Shown here piece by piece: positions 35,214 through 43,570 of a DNA stretch of 64,000 nt. The DNA is from 34-65-8 sp046294735. Lineage in GTDB: Bacteria > Pseudomonadota > Alphaproteobacteria > Sphingomonadales > Sphingomonadaceae. A program made the translations under genes and the position numbers. The number at the start of each line of letters is the position of its first letter. Within the stretch, counting starts at the first letter, position 1. The DNA is taken from positions 1 through 64,000 of the forward strand of contig JBKBKB010000001.1 in assembly GCA_046294735.1 (NCBI GenBank), in the 5' to 3' direction. The notes under the pieces were generated by a model that ran no database searches, had not been told where the DNA came from, and saw only the letters and a program-made list of their open reading frames with translations.

Positions 35214-35780
35214 TTATTTGCTCAACTCGTCGAGCTTCTTCTGCATGGCGGCCATTTGTTCCCGCAGGGCGGCGATCTCAGCGTCCTGGCTGGGGGTATT
35301 ATGAGCGTTGCTCTGCGGCTCACGCGGCTTGGCAACCGGGATCAAAGCTTCGCCCATGGCCTTCATCATGGCCATGTTCGTTTCCGCGATCCTGGTCAGC
35401 GGATTGTTGGCCAGGCCGTCCCGGAAGGTCGCCTGAAGCTGTTCCCGGTTCTTGCGGAAATTCGCCATGCTCGCCTCCAGATAGCTGGGCATCAGCGCCT
35501 GCATCGAGTTGCCGTACATCGAGATAAGGTCACGCAGGAAGCTGACCGGCAGCATCTGAGCGCCGCTGGATTCCTCATCCATGATGATCTGGGTCAGGAT
35601 CGAATGGGTGATGTCGTCCCCGCTCTTGGCATCGACCACCACGAACTCGACGCCATCACGGGTCATCCCGGCCAAGTCATCGAGAGTGATATAGCTGGAG
35701 GTGCCGGTGTTGTAGAGCCGCCGGTTGGCGTACTTCTTGATCGTGATGGGATCGCCGGGCCTGGTATCGCGCTTGGACAT
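35214..35780 (-). CDS. phaR: Polyhydroxyalkanoate synthesis repressor PhaR
   Basis: 188 residues. The N-terminal PHB/PHA accumulation regulator DNA-binding domain is clear (ITIKKYANRRLYNTGTSSY, then LDDLAGM). The PHB-binding region follows (SFLRDLISMYGNSMQ). The C-terminus is a coiled coil (QDAEIAALREQMAAMQKKL). PhaR represses phasin and other genes and is released by binding PHB granules. No pha synthesis gene is present, though the thiolase at the right edge could supply acetoacetyl-CoA. Confidence 0.94.
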   Translation of the reverse strand: MSKRDTRPGDPITIKKYANRRLYNTGTSSYITLDDLAGMTRDGVEFVVVDAKSGDDITHSILTQIIMDEESSGAQMLPVSFLRDLISMYGNSMQALMPSYLEASMANFRKNREQLQATFRDGLANNPLTRIAETNMAMMKAMGEALIPVAKPREPQSNAHNTPSQDAEIAALREQMAAMQKKLDELSK

Positions 35781-35860
35781 GGGAAGCTTTCAGGAATGCT
35801 GCGGTGCGTTGTGCATTAGCAGGCGCAGCATGTGCAGCGCAACACGGGCGGGCGAATAAA

Positions 35861-36901
35861 CTAGCGGGCGAAGCGCTTGCCCAGAACGGTCAGCAATTCG
35901 TATTGCGACAGACCGGTGGCGGCCGATGCCTGCGGCAGGGCATAGGGCACTTCAAGCCAGTCCCCTTCGCGCAGGCCCGGCGCGACGCTGGCATCGACCA
36001 CCACCATATCCATCGACACCCGGCCCAGCAGGGGCAGCGCCATGCCGGCCAATTCGAGTGCGCCCTTCCCGCCCCAGCACCGCAGAAATCCGTCGGCATA
36101 GCCAAGCGAGACGACCGCCACGAACATGGCCTTTTCGGCAACAAAGGTGGCGTTGTAGCCGACGCTGTCATTGGCCTGCAGGTGCCGCAGCTGGATCACG
36201 GCTGCCTGCGGAAATGCGACCTGACTGATGTGTTCCTCCAAGCCAGGGCAAGGCACGCCGCCATAGAGCGACAGGCCCGGGCGGGTAAGGTCGAAATGGT
36301 ATGCGCTGCCCAGAGCAATGCCCGCGCTGTTGGCCATGCTCCGCGACCTGCACGGGACAAGCGCGGCAGCCGCCAGGAATCGCTCGAGCTGGCGCGCGTT
36401 CATCGGGCTGCTCTCGTCAGCGCAGGCAAGGTGCGACATCAAGGTGTCCACGCTCAGCGCGGTCACGGCTGGATCCCCCAGATCAGCCATGGCAACGCCA
36501 AGCCGGTTGATCCCGGTATCGACCATCAGATCACATTCGCCGCCCCCGGCACCGGCCCACAGCCGTGCCTGATGCAGGCTGTTAATGACCGGACGCACTC
36601 CGGCTGCGCGGGCGAAGGAAACATCGGCTTCGCTCAGCGGGCCGTGCAGCACCGAAACCTGCTGCGGCGCGACATGGCGCAGAACGCCGGGCACCTCGCT
36701 CCAGTGGGCGACGAAGAACCGCTCTGCCCCGGCATCGCGCAGCACCGGCACGCACTGGTCCACCCCGAGCCCGTAACAATCCGCCTTGACAGCCGCACCA
36801 GACCGGGCGCTGCCGGACAGGCGGTCAAGCGCGCGCCAGTTGTCGGCCAGGGCTGACTTGTCGAGGCGCAGGCGAAGGGTCGGCGAAGGCTGTTCAGGCA
36901 T
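35861..36901 (-). CDS. alr: Alanine racemase
   Basis: PLP enzyme making D-Ala for peptidoglycan. 346 residues. The PLP lysine is K39 in AVKADCYGLG. The fold's DTGINRLG, NSAGI, RPGLSLYGG and LLGRVSMDM motifs are present, with the substrate-site GYNATF region supplying the second catalytic Tyr. The ATG at 36901 was preferred to a TTG three codons upstream. It overlaps the end of the MFS gene by 8 bases. Confidence 0.93.
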   Translation of the reverse strand: MPEQPSPTLRLRLDKSALADNWRALDRLSGSARSGAAVKADCYGLGVDQCVPVLRDAGAERFFVAHWSEVPGVLRHVAPQQVSVLHGPLSEADVSFARAAGVRPVINSLHQARLWAGAGGGECDLMVDTGINRLGVAMADLGDPAVTALSVDTLMSHLACADESSPMNARQLERFLAAAALVPCRSRSMANSAGIALGSAYHFDLTRPGLSLYGGVPCPGLEEHISQVAFPQAAVIQLRHLQANDSVGYNATFVAEKAMFVAVVSLGYADGFLRCWGGKGALELAGMALPLLGRVSMDMVVVDASVAPGLREGDWLEVPYALPQASAATGLSQYELLTVLGKRFAR

Positions 36902-38528
36902 CGTCGACAAAATCGCGCGGCGGCCCGTCGGGAATGCCCCACCATGCCACCGCTACGCCGAATGCCACAACCGCCCATGTATACCACAAGCCGGAATAGA
37001 TATCGCCGGTGCTGGCCACAATAACCCCGGCGATCAGCGGCAGGAACCCGCCCAGATACCCGGCCCCGATATGGTAGGGGATCGACATCGAACTGTAGCG
37101 TATCGACGGCGGGAACATTTCCGACAGCAGAGCGGCCACCGATCCGTAGGTCAGGGCAGACAGCATCCCCAGACCCAGCAGGATGGCAACGATGCCAAGG
37201 ATGGCACCAACCGCAGGCCGTTGTTTGGTGAAGTCGAACCCGTATTCGGTCAATGCCGCCCGGATCCCGTCGCGGCGCGCATTCCCGTCCGTGAACCATT
37301 CAGGCTGGAGCGCGATCGCGTTGCCACCTGCGGACAGCGTCAGCATGGGGCCAGGCGTCAGGCTATAGGGAACGCCCGCTGCCGTCAGCACCTCCAGCAC
37401 CTTGCCGCACTCAGTCTGCTCGCGGTCGAACAAGTCGGCAAAGGGATCGGTGGTGCAAGCGGGTCCGGATACGGTGATGGGCGCACGCTCGGCCGCGGCG
37501 GCAATCCCGGGATTGGCAAGATGCCCCAGCCCCCAGAATGCCGGGAACAGCAAGACCAGCGTCAACAATGCGCCGATGATGATTGGCTTCTTGCGCCCGA
37601 CCTTGTCAGACCATTTGCCGATCACGAGGTAGAACGTCATCGCGATCAGTCCGGAGACGAACAGAATCAGTTCCACCGTCAGGTCATCGACATGCATTGG
37701 CCCGCGCAGGAAACTCATGCCGGAGAAGAACGCGGTGTACCAGATTGTGGTGAGGATGCCGGTAATGCCGAACAGAGCGACGAAGATTCGCTTCTTGTTG
37801 CCCGGATAGGTAAAACTCTCGACGAACGGATTTCCAGCGATCTTGCCCTCGGCCTTCATGGCCTGGAAGACCGGGCTTTCCGACAACTTCAGCCGCATCC
37901 ACAGCGAAATGCCGAGCAGGATGATCGACAGCAGGAACGGCACGCGCCAGCCCCACGCGATGAAATCATCCTCGGGGATCAGGAACCGGCATGACAGAAC
38001 CACGGCGATCGACAGCACAAACCCCCCGGCCACGCTCGCCTGGATGAAGCTGGTGTAATAGCCGCGCTTATCCGGTGGCGAATGCTCCGCCACGTAGATT
38101 GCCGCGCCGCCATATTCGCCGCCGAGCGCCAGCCCCTGGAAAATTCGCAGGATGATGACGATGATCGGCGCGGCAATTCCGATGGTATCGACCGTCGGAA
38201 TCATGCCGACACCAGCGGTGGCGATGCCCATCAGGGTAACGGTCACCAGAAAGGTGTATTTTCGCCCCAGCTTGTCACCGAGATAGCCGAACAGGATCGC
38301 ACCGATCGGGCGGAAGGCGAAGCCGACCGCGAAGGTCGACCATACCAGCAGCAGCCCCAGAGTGTCGTTGTCGACGTCGTAGAAGGCATCCTTGAGGATG
38401 TACGCAAGCGTGCCGTAGATGAAGAAGTCATACCATTCGAACACGGTGCCGGCGGAACTGGCGCCTATGACAAGGCGGATTTCCTTGTCACTCGGTTCGC
38501 GCATCGCGGCAGGTGCTGGCTCGGCCAT
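36894..38528 (-). CDS. MFS transporter, metabolite:H+ symporter (MHS) family
   Basis: 544 residues from the ATG at 38528, which has GGGGAG about 11 bases upstream; a GTG four codons earlier sits directly on that sequence. MHS signatures are present: AGTVFEWYDFFIYGT in TM1, FRPIGAILFGYLGDKLGRK, and RIFQGLALGGEYGGA. The family is usually near 430 residues. Here an extra hydrophilic loop of about 90 residues with two Cys (PACTTDPFADLF, TECGKVLEV) lies between late helices. The substrate is unknown; relatives move organic acids or compatible solutes. Confidence 0.9.
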   Translation of the reverse strand: MAEPAPAAMREPSDKEIRLVIGASSAGTVFEWYDFFIYGTLAYILKDAFYDVDNDTLGLLLVWSTFAVGFAFRPIGAILFGYLGDKLGRKYTFLVTVTLMGIATAGVGMIPTVDTIGIAAPIIVIILRIFQGLALGGEYGGAAIYVAEHSPPDKRGYYTSFIQASVAGGFVLSIAVVLSCRFLIPEDDFIAWGWRVPFLLSIILLGISLWMRLKLSESPVFQAMKAEGKIAGNPFVESFTYPGNKKRIFVALFGITGILTTIWYTAFFSGMSFLRGPMHVDDLTVELILFVSGLIAMTFYLVIGKWSDKVGRKKPIIIGALLTLVLLFPAFWGLGHLANPGIAAAAERAPITVSGPACTTDPFADLFDREQTECGKVLEVLTAAGVPYSLTPGPMLTLSAGGNAIALQPEWFTDGNARRDGIRAALTEYGFDFTKQRPAVGAILGIVAILLGLGMLSALTYGSVAALLSEMFPPSIRYSSMSIPYHIGAGYLGGFLPLIAGVIVASTGDIYSGLWYTWAVVAFGVAVAWWGIPDGPPRDFVDDA

Positions 38529-38565
38529 TGCTAGTGTCACTCCCCTCGGTCCGGAGGAATCGCCT

Positions 38566-39006
38566 CTAGCTTGCGCCTGCGCCCTTGCCTAGCGCCGCCT
38601 GTGCCGCCTTCCACGGAAGCAGGATGGCACCATGCCGGGCCGGATAGCCACGCGCAGGAACCAGTGCCTCGATCCCGCGCCATTGTGGCTGGCTCCCCTC
38701 GCCCGCCAGCCAGCGTTCGACTGCTTCTGCGGCTGCATCGATCTCGTCCGCCGACCGGCCTGTGGCGGCGGCCGCGAAAATGGCTGCGGCTGCTTGCCCA
38801 AGAGCGCACGCCCGGACCTGCAATCCAAGGCCGGAAATACGCTCTGCCTCGTCAAGCGAAAGGCCGATTTGCAGCGTGCTGCCACAGATGCGTGAGCGGG
38901 CTTCGCCATGGAATGGAAGCCCGGGATCAAGCGGGAACCGGGCAAGGCTGACCGCGAGCGCGAGGATGTCCGGCGTATAGAGCCGGGACGATACCCCGGC
39001 GGTCAT
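38566..39006 (-). CDS. NifU/IscU-like iron-sulfur scaffold domain protein
   Basis: 146 residues. The ATG overlaps the cvpA stop as ATGA. The fold matches the NifU N-terminal/IscU family: SRICGST with C41, then VRACALGQAAA with C67. The position of the third cluster-ligand Cys reads YPARHGAILLPW, with His in place of Cys. Cluster assembly is therefore unproven, and it may bind a metal differently. It lies apart from any isc or suf operon. Confidence 0.8.
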   Translation of the reverse strand: MTAGVSSRLYTPDILALAVSLARFPLDPGLPFHGEARSRICGSTLQIGLSLDEAERISGLGLQVRACALGQAAAAIFAAAATGRSADEIDAAAEAVERWLAGEGSQPQWRGIEALVPARGYPARHGAILLPWKAAQAALGKGAGAS

Positions 39007-39536
39007 TGCTGGCGCGCGGCCTCTGCCTCTGCATCCGCAGCCAGCTCGGCCCGCCGCTCCGCGATCAGCTCGACCATGTCTTTGGATGCGGCGTTGACGA
39101 CCGGATAAGTGCGCGCGGTGGTGATCCAGTCGGGCCGACCCTGATAACCCCATATCGTATCATAGCCCAGCACCAGGACGGAGAACGCCAGCACGGCCAC
39201 GATCGCGCCCTTGATCGCACCGAAACCGAACCCCAGCACCCGGTCAATCGGGCCCAGCATGGACGTGCGCGAAGCCTCTCCCATGCGGCCTGCAATCAGC
39301 TTCATTCCGGCGTAGGGGATCAGCAGAAGCAGCGCGAACGCCAGCAGGCCACTGGTGGTTTCGCCGCCAACCTGGCCGAGGATGAATTCATATAGGTCCG
39401 TGTGCAGATAACGGATCGCGAGAACTGCAAGAATCCACGCCGCAAGCGACAGCACTTCCTGCACGAAGCCGCGCAGGAATCCGCCAACGGCCGCCACGCC
39501 GACGATAAACAGGACGATAAGATCGAAACCGCTCAT
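39003..39536 (-). CDS. cvpA: CvpA family membrane protein
   Basis: 177 residues with four predicted membrane helices (FDLIVLFIVGVAAVGGFLRGF, EVLSLAAWILAVL, GLLAFALLLLIPYAG, GAIVAVLAFSVLVLGY) and the family loop DRVLGFGFGAIKG. The C-terminal helix is charged. CvpA is linked to colicin V production and envelope stress in enterics; the mechanism is unclear. It lies 13 bases after radA. Confidence 0.93.
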   Translation of the reverse strand: MSGFDLIVLFIVGVAAVGGFLRGFVQEVLSLAAWILAVLAIRYLHTDLYEFILGQVGGETTSGLLAFALLLLIPYAGMKLIAGRMGEASRTSMLGPIDRVLGFGFGAIKGAIVAVLAFSVLVLGYDTIWGYQGRPDWITTARTYPVVNAASKDMVELIAERRAELAADAEAEAARQQ

Positions 39537-39549
39537 GGGACCCCGGCAA

Positions 39550-40917
39550 CTATGGGCTCGCTGTCACCTGGTCAACGAGATTAGCCAGACGCCTGAGGCT
39601 GCGATAGTTAAGAGCGGGTGAATGACCGGCCGATTTCTCCGGGCCAAAGCCATTTTCGAACGCCAGCTTGGCCGCTTCGCGCACCCGGACACCGCCATGG
39701 GCCACCGGTCGGATCTCGCCCGCCAGCGAAACCTCGCCGAACCAGATCGACCGCGCGGTGAGTGGCTTGTCGGCCAATGCAGAGACCAGTGCCGCAGCGA
39801 CTGCAAGGTCGGCTGCGGGATCGCTCAGACGGTAGCCCCCGGCGACATTGAGATAGACTTCGGCCGAACTGAAATTGAGCCCGCACCGCGCCTCCAGCAC
39901 CGCCAGCAACATGGCCAGGCGGGCATTGTCCCATCCGACCACCGACCGGCGCGGGGTCGCACCGGACTGGAGGCGCACGATCAACGCCTGGATTTCGACC
40001 AGCACCGGCCGGGTCCCCTCCAGCGCCGGAAACACTGCGCTGCCCGCGAGCGGCTCTTCCCGGCCGGACAGGAACAGCATCGATGGGTTCGATACTTCCG
40101 CCAGCCCATGCCCTTCCATCGCGAACACCCCGATCTCGTCAACCGGTCCAAACCGGTTCTTGAGGCTGCGCAGAATGCGATACTGGTGGCTTCGTTCGCC
40201 TTCGAAGCTCATCACCACGTCAACCATGTGTTCCAGCACCCGCGGCCCGGCAATGCTGCCGTCCTTGGTCACGTGGCCCACCAATACCAGTGCCATGCCG
40301 GTCTCTTTGGCAAAGCGGATCAACTCGAACGCGCAGCCACGTACCTGGCTGACCGTGCCCGGTGCCCCTTCGATCATGTCCGAATACATGGTCTGGATCG
40401 AATCGATCACCAGCAGCGCAGGCGGTTCCATCTCGCCCAGCGTGGTCAGGATATCGCGCACCGATGTGGCGGCGGCCAGTTGGACCGGCGCATCAGCCAG
40501 CCCGAGGCGTTCGGCCCGCATCCGTACCTGCGCCGATGCCTCTTCCCCGCTGATGTAGATGGCTTGCCCGCCCGCCCGGGCGACCTTGGCCGCTGCCTGC
40601 AACAACAGGGTCGACTTGCCGATCCCGGGATCGCCGCCCATCAGGATCGCCGAACCCGGCACCAGCCCGCCCCCCAGCGCACGGTCGAACTCGGCAAGGC
40701 CAGTGGTGCGCCGTACCAGCGGCTCACCCGGCGCATCGAGGGGCACGAAGGCAATCGGGCGGCCACCTGCCGACAGATCATGCTTCTGCGAAAAGACTGT
40801 AGCCGTCGCTTCCTCGGCCAAAGTGTTCCATTCGCCGCAATCGGCGCACTGCCCCTGCCAGCGGTGTGTCATCGAACCACATGCCTGACAGACATATCGC
40901 TTCCGGGTCTTGGCCAT
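39550..40917 (-). CDS. radA: DNA repair protein RadA
   Basis: RecA-like helicase that helps branch migration in recombination. 455 residues. The zinc finger has C10, C13, C24 and C27. Walker A GGDPGIGKST is at about residues 94-103, the RadA-specific KNRFG is in RSLKNRFGPVDEIG, and a Lon-like C-terminal domain follows (about 280-455). It reads divergently from the patatin gene, with 70 bases between the starts. Confidence 0.96.
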   Translation of the reverse strand: MAKTRKRYVCQACGSMTHRWQGQCADCGEWNTLAEEATATVFSQKHDLSAGGRPIAFVPLDAPGEPLVRRTTGLAEFDRALGGGLVPGSAILMGGDPGIGKSTLLLQAAAKVARAGGQAIYISGEEASAQVRMRAERLGLADAPVQLAAATSVRDILTTLGEMEPPALLVIDSIQTMYSDMIEGAPGTVSQVRGCAFELIRFAKETGMALVLVGHVTKDGSIAGPRVLEHMVDVVMSFEGERSHQYRILRSLKNRFGPVDEIGVFAMEGHGLAEVSNPSMLFLSGREEPLAGSAVFPALEGTRPVLVEIQALIVRLQSGATPRRSVVGWDNARLAMLLAVLEARCGLNFSSAEVYLNVAGGYRLSDPAADLAVAAALVSALADKPLTARSIWFGEVSLAGEIRPVAHGGVRVREAAKLAFENGFGPEKSAGHSPALNYRSLRRLANLVDQVTASP

Positions 40918-40987
40918 GGCGCCGCGATATACAGAACATTAGTGGAACGCAATTGCCAAAGCCTGTCTGGCCCGCCACAAGTGCAGG

Positions 40988-43309
40988 ATGCGCCAGAAGG
41001 AACTCCGGCTTGCCCTTGTCTGCTACGGCGGCGTCAGCCTTGCGGTCTACATGCACGGGGTCACAAAGGAAATCTGGAAGCTCGCCCGTGCCAGCCGCGC
41101 CTTCCATGCCGGTGTGCCCGGGACGACCGGCGTACAAGGGGTCTACCGCAATCTGTTGCAGAAGATCGAATCGCGACATGGGATGCGGCTGCGGGTTCTT
41201 CCCGATGTCCTGACCGGGGCCAGTGCAGGCGGGATCAATGCGGTGTTCCTGGCGCAGGCCATCCACTCCGGTCAATCGCTCGAACCGCTGACCGACCTGT
41301 GGCTGGACAATGCCGATGTTGACCGGCTGATGGACGCCGATGCCCGCCCGCTGTGGCGCTTTGCCAAACTGTGGGCCCAGCCGGCTATCTCGTGGTTTCT
41401 GCGCCGCCCTGGCAATATGGTGTCGGAGACAGTCGCGCCCGAGGCCCGCGCGGAAGTGCGGCGCAAGGTTGCCCATTTCATGCGGAGCCGGTGGTTCGAG
41501 CCGCCTTTCTCTGGACAGGGCTTTGCCACACTGCTCCACGACGCGTTGCTGGCGATGGCGAAGGAACAGGCCGATTCCCCCCTGCTTCCGGTCGGCCACC
41601 CGATCGATCTTTACGTCACTGCGACCGATTTTCACGGACATCGCGAAAAATTGCGGCTCAACAGCCCGCCGGTGGTGGAGGAAAGCGAGCACCGCTTGCC
41701 GATTGCCTTCCGTGCCGAAACTCCGGGCAGCTCCGGGCTGGCGCTGGCCGATCTGCTGGAACTTACCCTTGCAGCCCGGGCTACGGCCAGTTTTCCCGGC
41801 GCATTCCCCCCGGCGAAGATTAGCGAGATCGACAATCTGGCCCGCAACCACGGAATGTCCTGGCATACCCGGGATGCCTTCCTGGCGCGGATCATGCCGC
41901 AGCACAGCCGCACCGGATCGGTCGAACAGGTCGCCCTGATCGACGGATCGGTGCTGGTGAACAAACCGTTCGAAGGAGCGATGGCCGCACTTCACGGCAG
42001 GCCGGCCCAGCGCGAAGTCGACCGCCGGTTCGTCTATATCGACCCCCGGCCGGACCGGAACGCAGCCGAAGAGGCGCAGACTGATCGCCCGGTCCGCTTT
42101 TTCGGTGCCATCCTTGGCTCACTATCTACCATTCCGCGCGAGCAGCCGATCCGCGACAACCTTCACGTGCTGGAACAGCAATCGCGCGAGGCCGAGCGTC
42201 TGCGGCGGATGGTCGCGGCTCTGCGTCCCGAGGTCGAAACGGTGGTGGAGCGACTATTTGGCCGGACGCTGTTTCTTGATCGCCCAACGCCGAAGCGACT
42301 GGCCGCGTGGCGGTCCAAGGCCCAGGTTGCGGCGGCGGAAAGGGCGGGATTCGCGTTCCAGTCCTATGCCCAAGCCAAGTTCGGGGGAATTGTCGACCAG
42401 CTCGCCCGGATTGTACATGAGGCGGCACCAGGCCTTGAACTGCCAGACTCCTACCCGGTCGCCGTTCGGCTGAGGGCAGAGCTTGAGCAGCGCGGCCTTG
42501 CCACTCTGAGCGGCGCATCGGGCGGAGCAAGCGACAACGCGGTGGCCTTCTTTCGCACCCATGACCTTGGCTTTCGGATCCGGCGCCTACGCCTGCTCGC
42601 CCGGCGTCTGGCCCGGGATTGGGATGCCGATCCGGAGCTGGACGACCGGGCCGTCGACGAGGCGCGTGATGCGATTTATGGCATCCTTGCCCTCTATCAC
42701 GAACCCAACGGCATGGCCCATCTGGGCAGCGACTTTGCTGAAGCGGCCACCCGCGTGATGGACGATCCGGGCCGGGTGCTGGACCTGCTCGGCCAACGGC
42801 GGCTGTTGCCGGAAACTGACCTGCTTGCAGAGGAGCGAATGGCTGAGGCGCTCGAAACCATGCCGCGCAACCTGCGACGACGGATGTTGCTGACCTACCT
42901 CGGCTTTCCGTTCTACGACATTGCCACCCTGACGCTGATGCGTAACGAGGGGCTGACCGAGTTCGATCCGATCAAGGTGGACCGGATCAGCCCGGACGAC
43001 GCCCGCAGCATCCGCGATGGTGGTACCAGAGCCACCTTGAAGGGGATCGAGTTCTTCAACTTCGGTGCCTTCTTCAGCCGCGCCTACCGGGAGAACGACT
43101 ATCTCTGGGGCCGGCTGCACGGGGCCGAGCGGATGATCGATCTGGTCTGTTCAACGGTAGAGCCACACCCAGACGCGGCCCTTGGTCTGGCGTTCAAGCG
43201 GGCCGCCTTTCTCGCCATTCTGGATGAGGAGCAAAGCCGCCTGACCGCCGATCCGGACCTGCTGACGCGGGTTCGCGCCGAAGTGATCGAACGCCTTCAG
43301 CCGAAGTAG
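40988..43309 (+). CDS. Patatin-like phospholipase (TIGR03607-type)
   Basis: 773 residues. The patatin domain occupies roughly the first 340. It shows the oxyanion-like GGVSLAVYMHGVTKE, the nucleophile S79 in GASAGG, and the catalytic Asp D319 in LIDGSVLVNKPF (DGS rather than DGG/DGA). The long helical C-terminal half (about 370-773) is typical of this patatin-related family and has no known catalytic motif. There is no signal peptide. It is probably a cytoplasmic or membrane-associated lipid acyl hydrolase. It converges on the DUF1467 gene with a 13-base overlap. Confidence 0.9.
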   Translation: MRQKELRLALVCYGGVSLAVYMHGVTKEIWKLARASRAFHAGVPGTTGVQGVYRNLLQKIESRHGMRLRVLPDVLTGASAGGINAVFLAQAIHSGQSLEPLTDLWLDNADVDRLMDADARPLWRFAKLWAQPAISWFLRRPGNMVSETVAPEARAEVRRKVAHFMRSRWFEPPFSGQGFATLLHDALLAMAKEQADSPLLPVGHPIDLYVTATDFHGHREKLRLNSPPVVEESEHRLPIAFRAETPGSSGLALADLLELTLAARATASFPGAFPPAKISEIDNLARNHGMSWHTRDAFLARIMPQHSRTGSVEQVALIDGSVLVNKPFEGAMAALHGRPAQREVDRRFVYIDPRPDRNAAEEAQTDRPVRFFGAILGSLSTIPREQPIRDNLHVLEQQSREAERLRRMVAALRPEVETVVERLFGRTLFLDRPTPKRLAAWRSKAQVAAAERAGFAFQSYAQAKFGGIVDQLARIVHEAAPGLELPDSYPVAVRLRAELEQRGLATLSGASGGASDNAVAFFRTHDLGFRIRRLRLLARRLARDWDADPELDDRAVDEARDAIYGILALYHEPNGMAHLGSDFAEAATRVMDDPGRVLDLLGQRRLLPETDLLAEERMAEALETMPRNLRRRMLLTYLGFPFYDIATLTLMRNEGLTEFDPIKVDRISPDDARSIRDGGTRATLKGIEFFNFGAFFSRAYRENDYLWGRLHGAERMIDLVCSTVEPHPDAALGLAFKRAAFLAILDEEQSRLTADPDLLTRVRAEVIERLQPK

Positions 43310-43566
43310 TTGGTCACATCGAGCACTTCGACGCCGATCCAGCCGTTGACGTAGTTAGCGACGTAGAGCCCGGTCAGGACAGCCGCCAGAATGGTCGCCC
43401 GCAAGGCAATCCGGCCCGGCCGGAAGTTGACCGGCGCGCTGTCGGCCTGACCGGGCACTTTCTTCACACCGGCCTCGTCTGCCGTCTTGACCCCAAAGGG
43501 CAGCATCAAAAAGGCGCACATGACCCACACCAGAAAGTAGATGGCGATGATTGAGGTCCAGTTCAT
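43297..43566 (-). CDS. DUF1467 family membrane protein
   Basis: 89 residues with two membrane helices (SIIAIYFLVWVMCAFLMLPF and LRATILAAVLTGLYVANYV) around a short polar loop starting GVKTADEAGV. It is common in alphaproteobacteria downstream of rnj and of unknown function. It begins 4 bases after rnj and ends the long nuo operon. Confidence 0.88.
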   Translation of the reverse strand: MNWTSIIAIYFLVWVMCAFLMLPFGVKTADEAGVKKVPGQADSAPVNFRPGRIALRATILAAVLTGLYVANYVNGWIGVEVLDVTNYFG

Positions 43567-43570
43567 CGGT

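Noticed and set aside
33847..35304. 485-codon plus-strand frame opposite proS
   Set aside because: It mirrors a well-supported class II synthetase, and its His/Gln-rich composition is typical of antisense translation.
39622..41322. 566-codon plus-strand frame opposite radA
   Set aside because: radA has all its motifs on the minus strand. This frame then runs into the patatin gene in the wrong frame.
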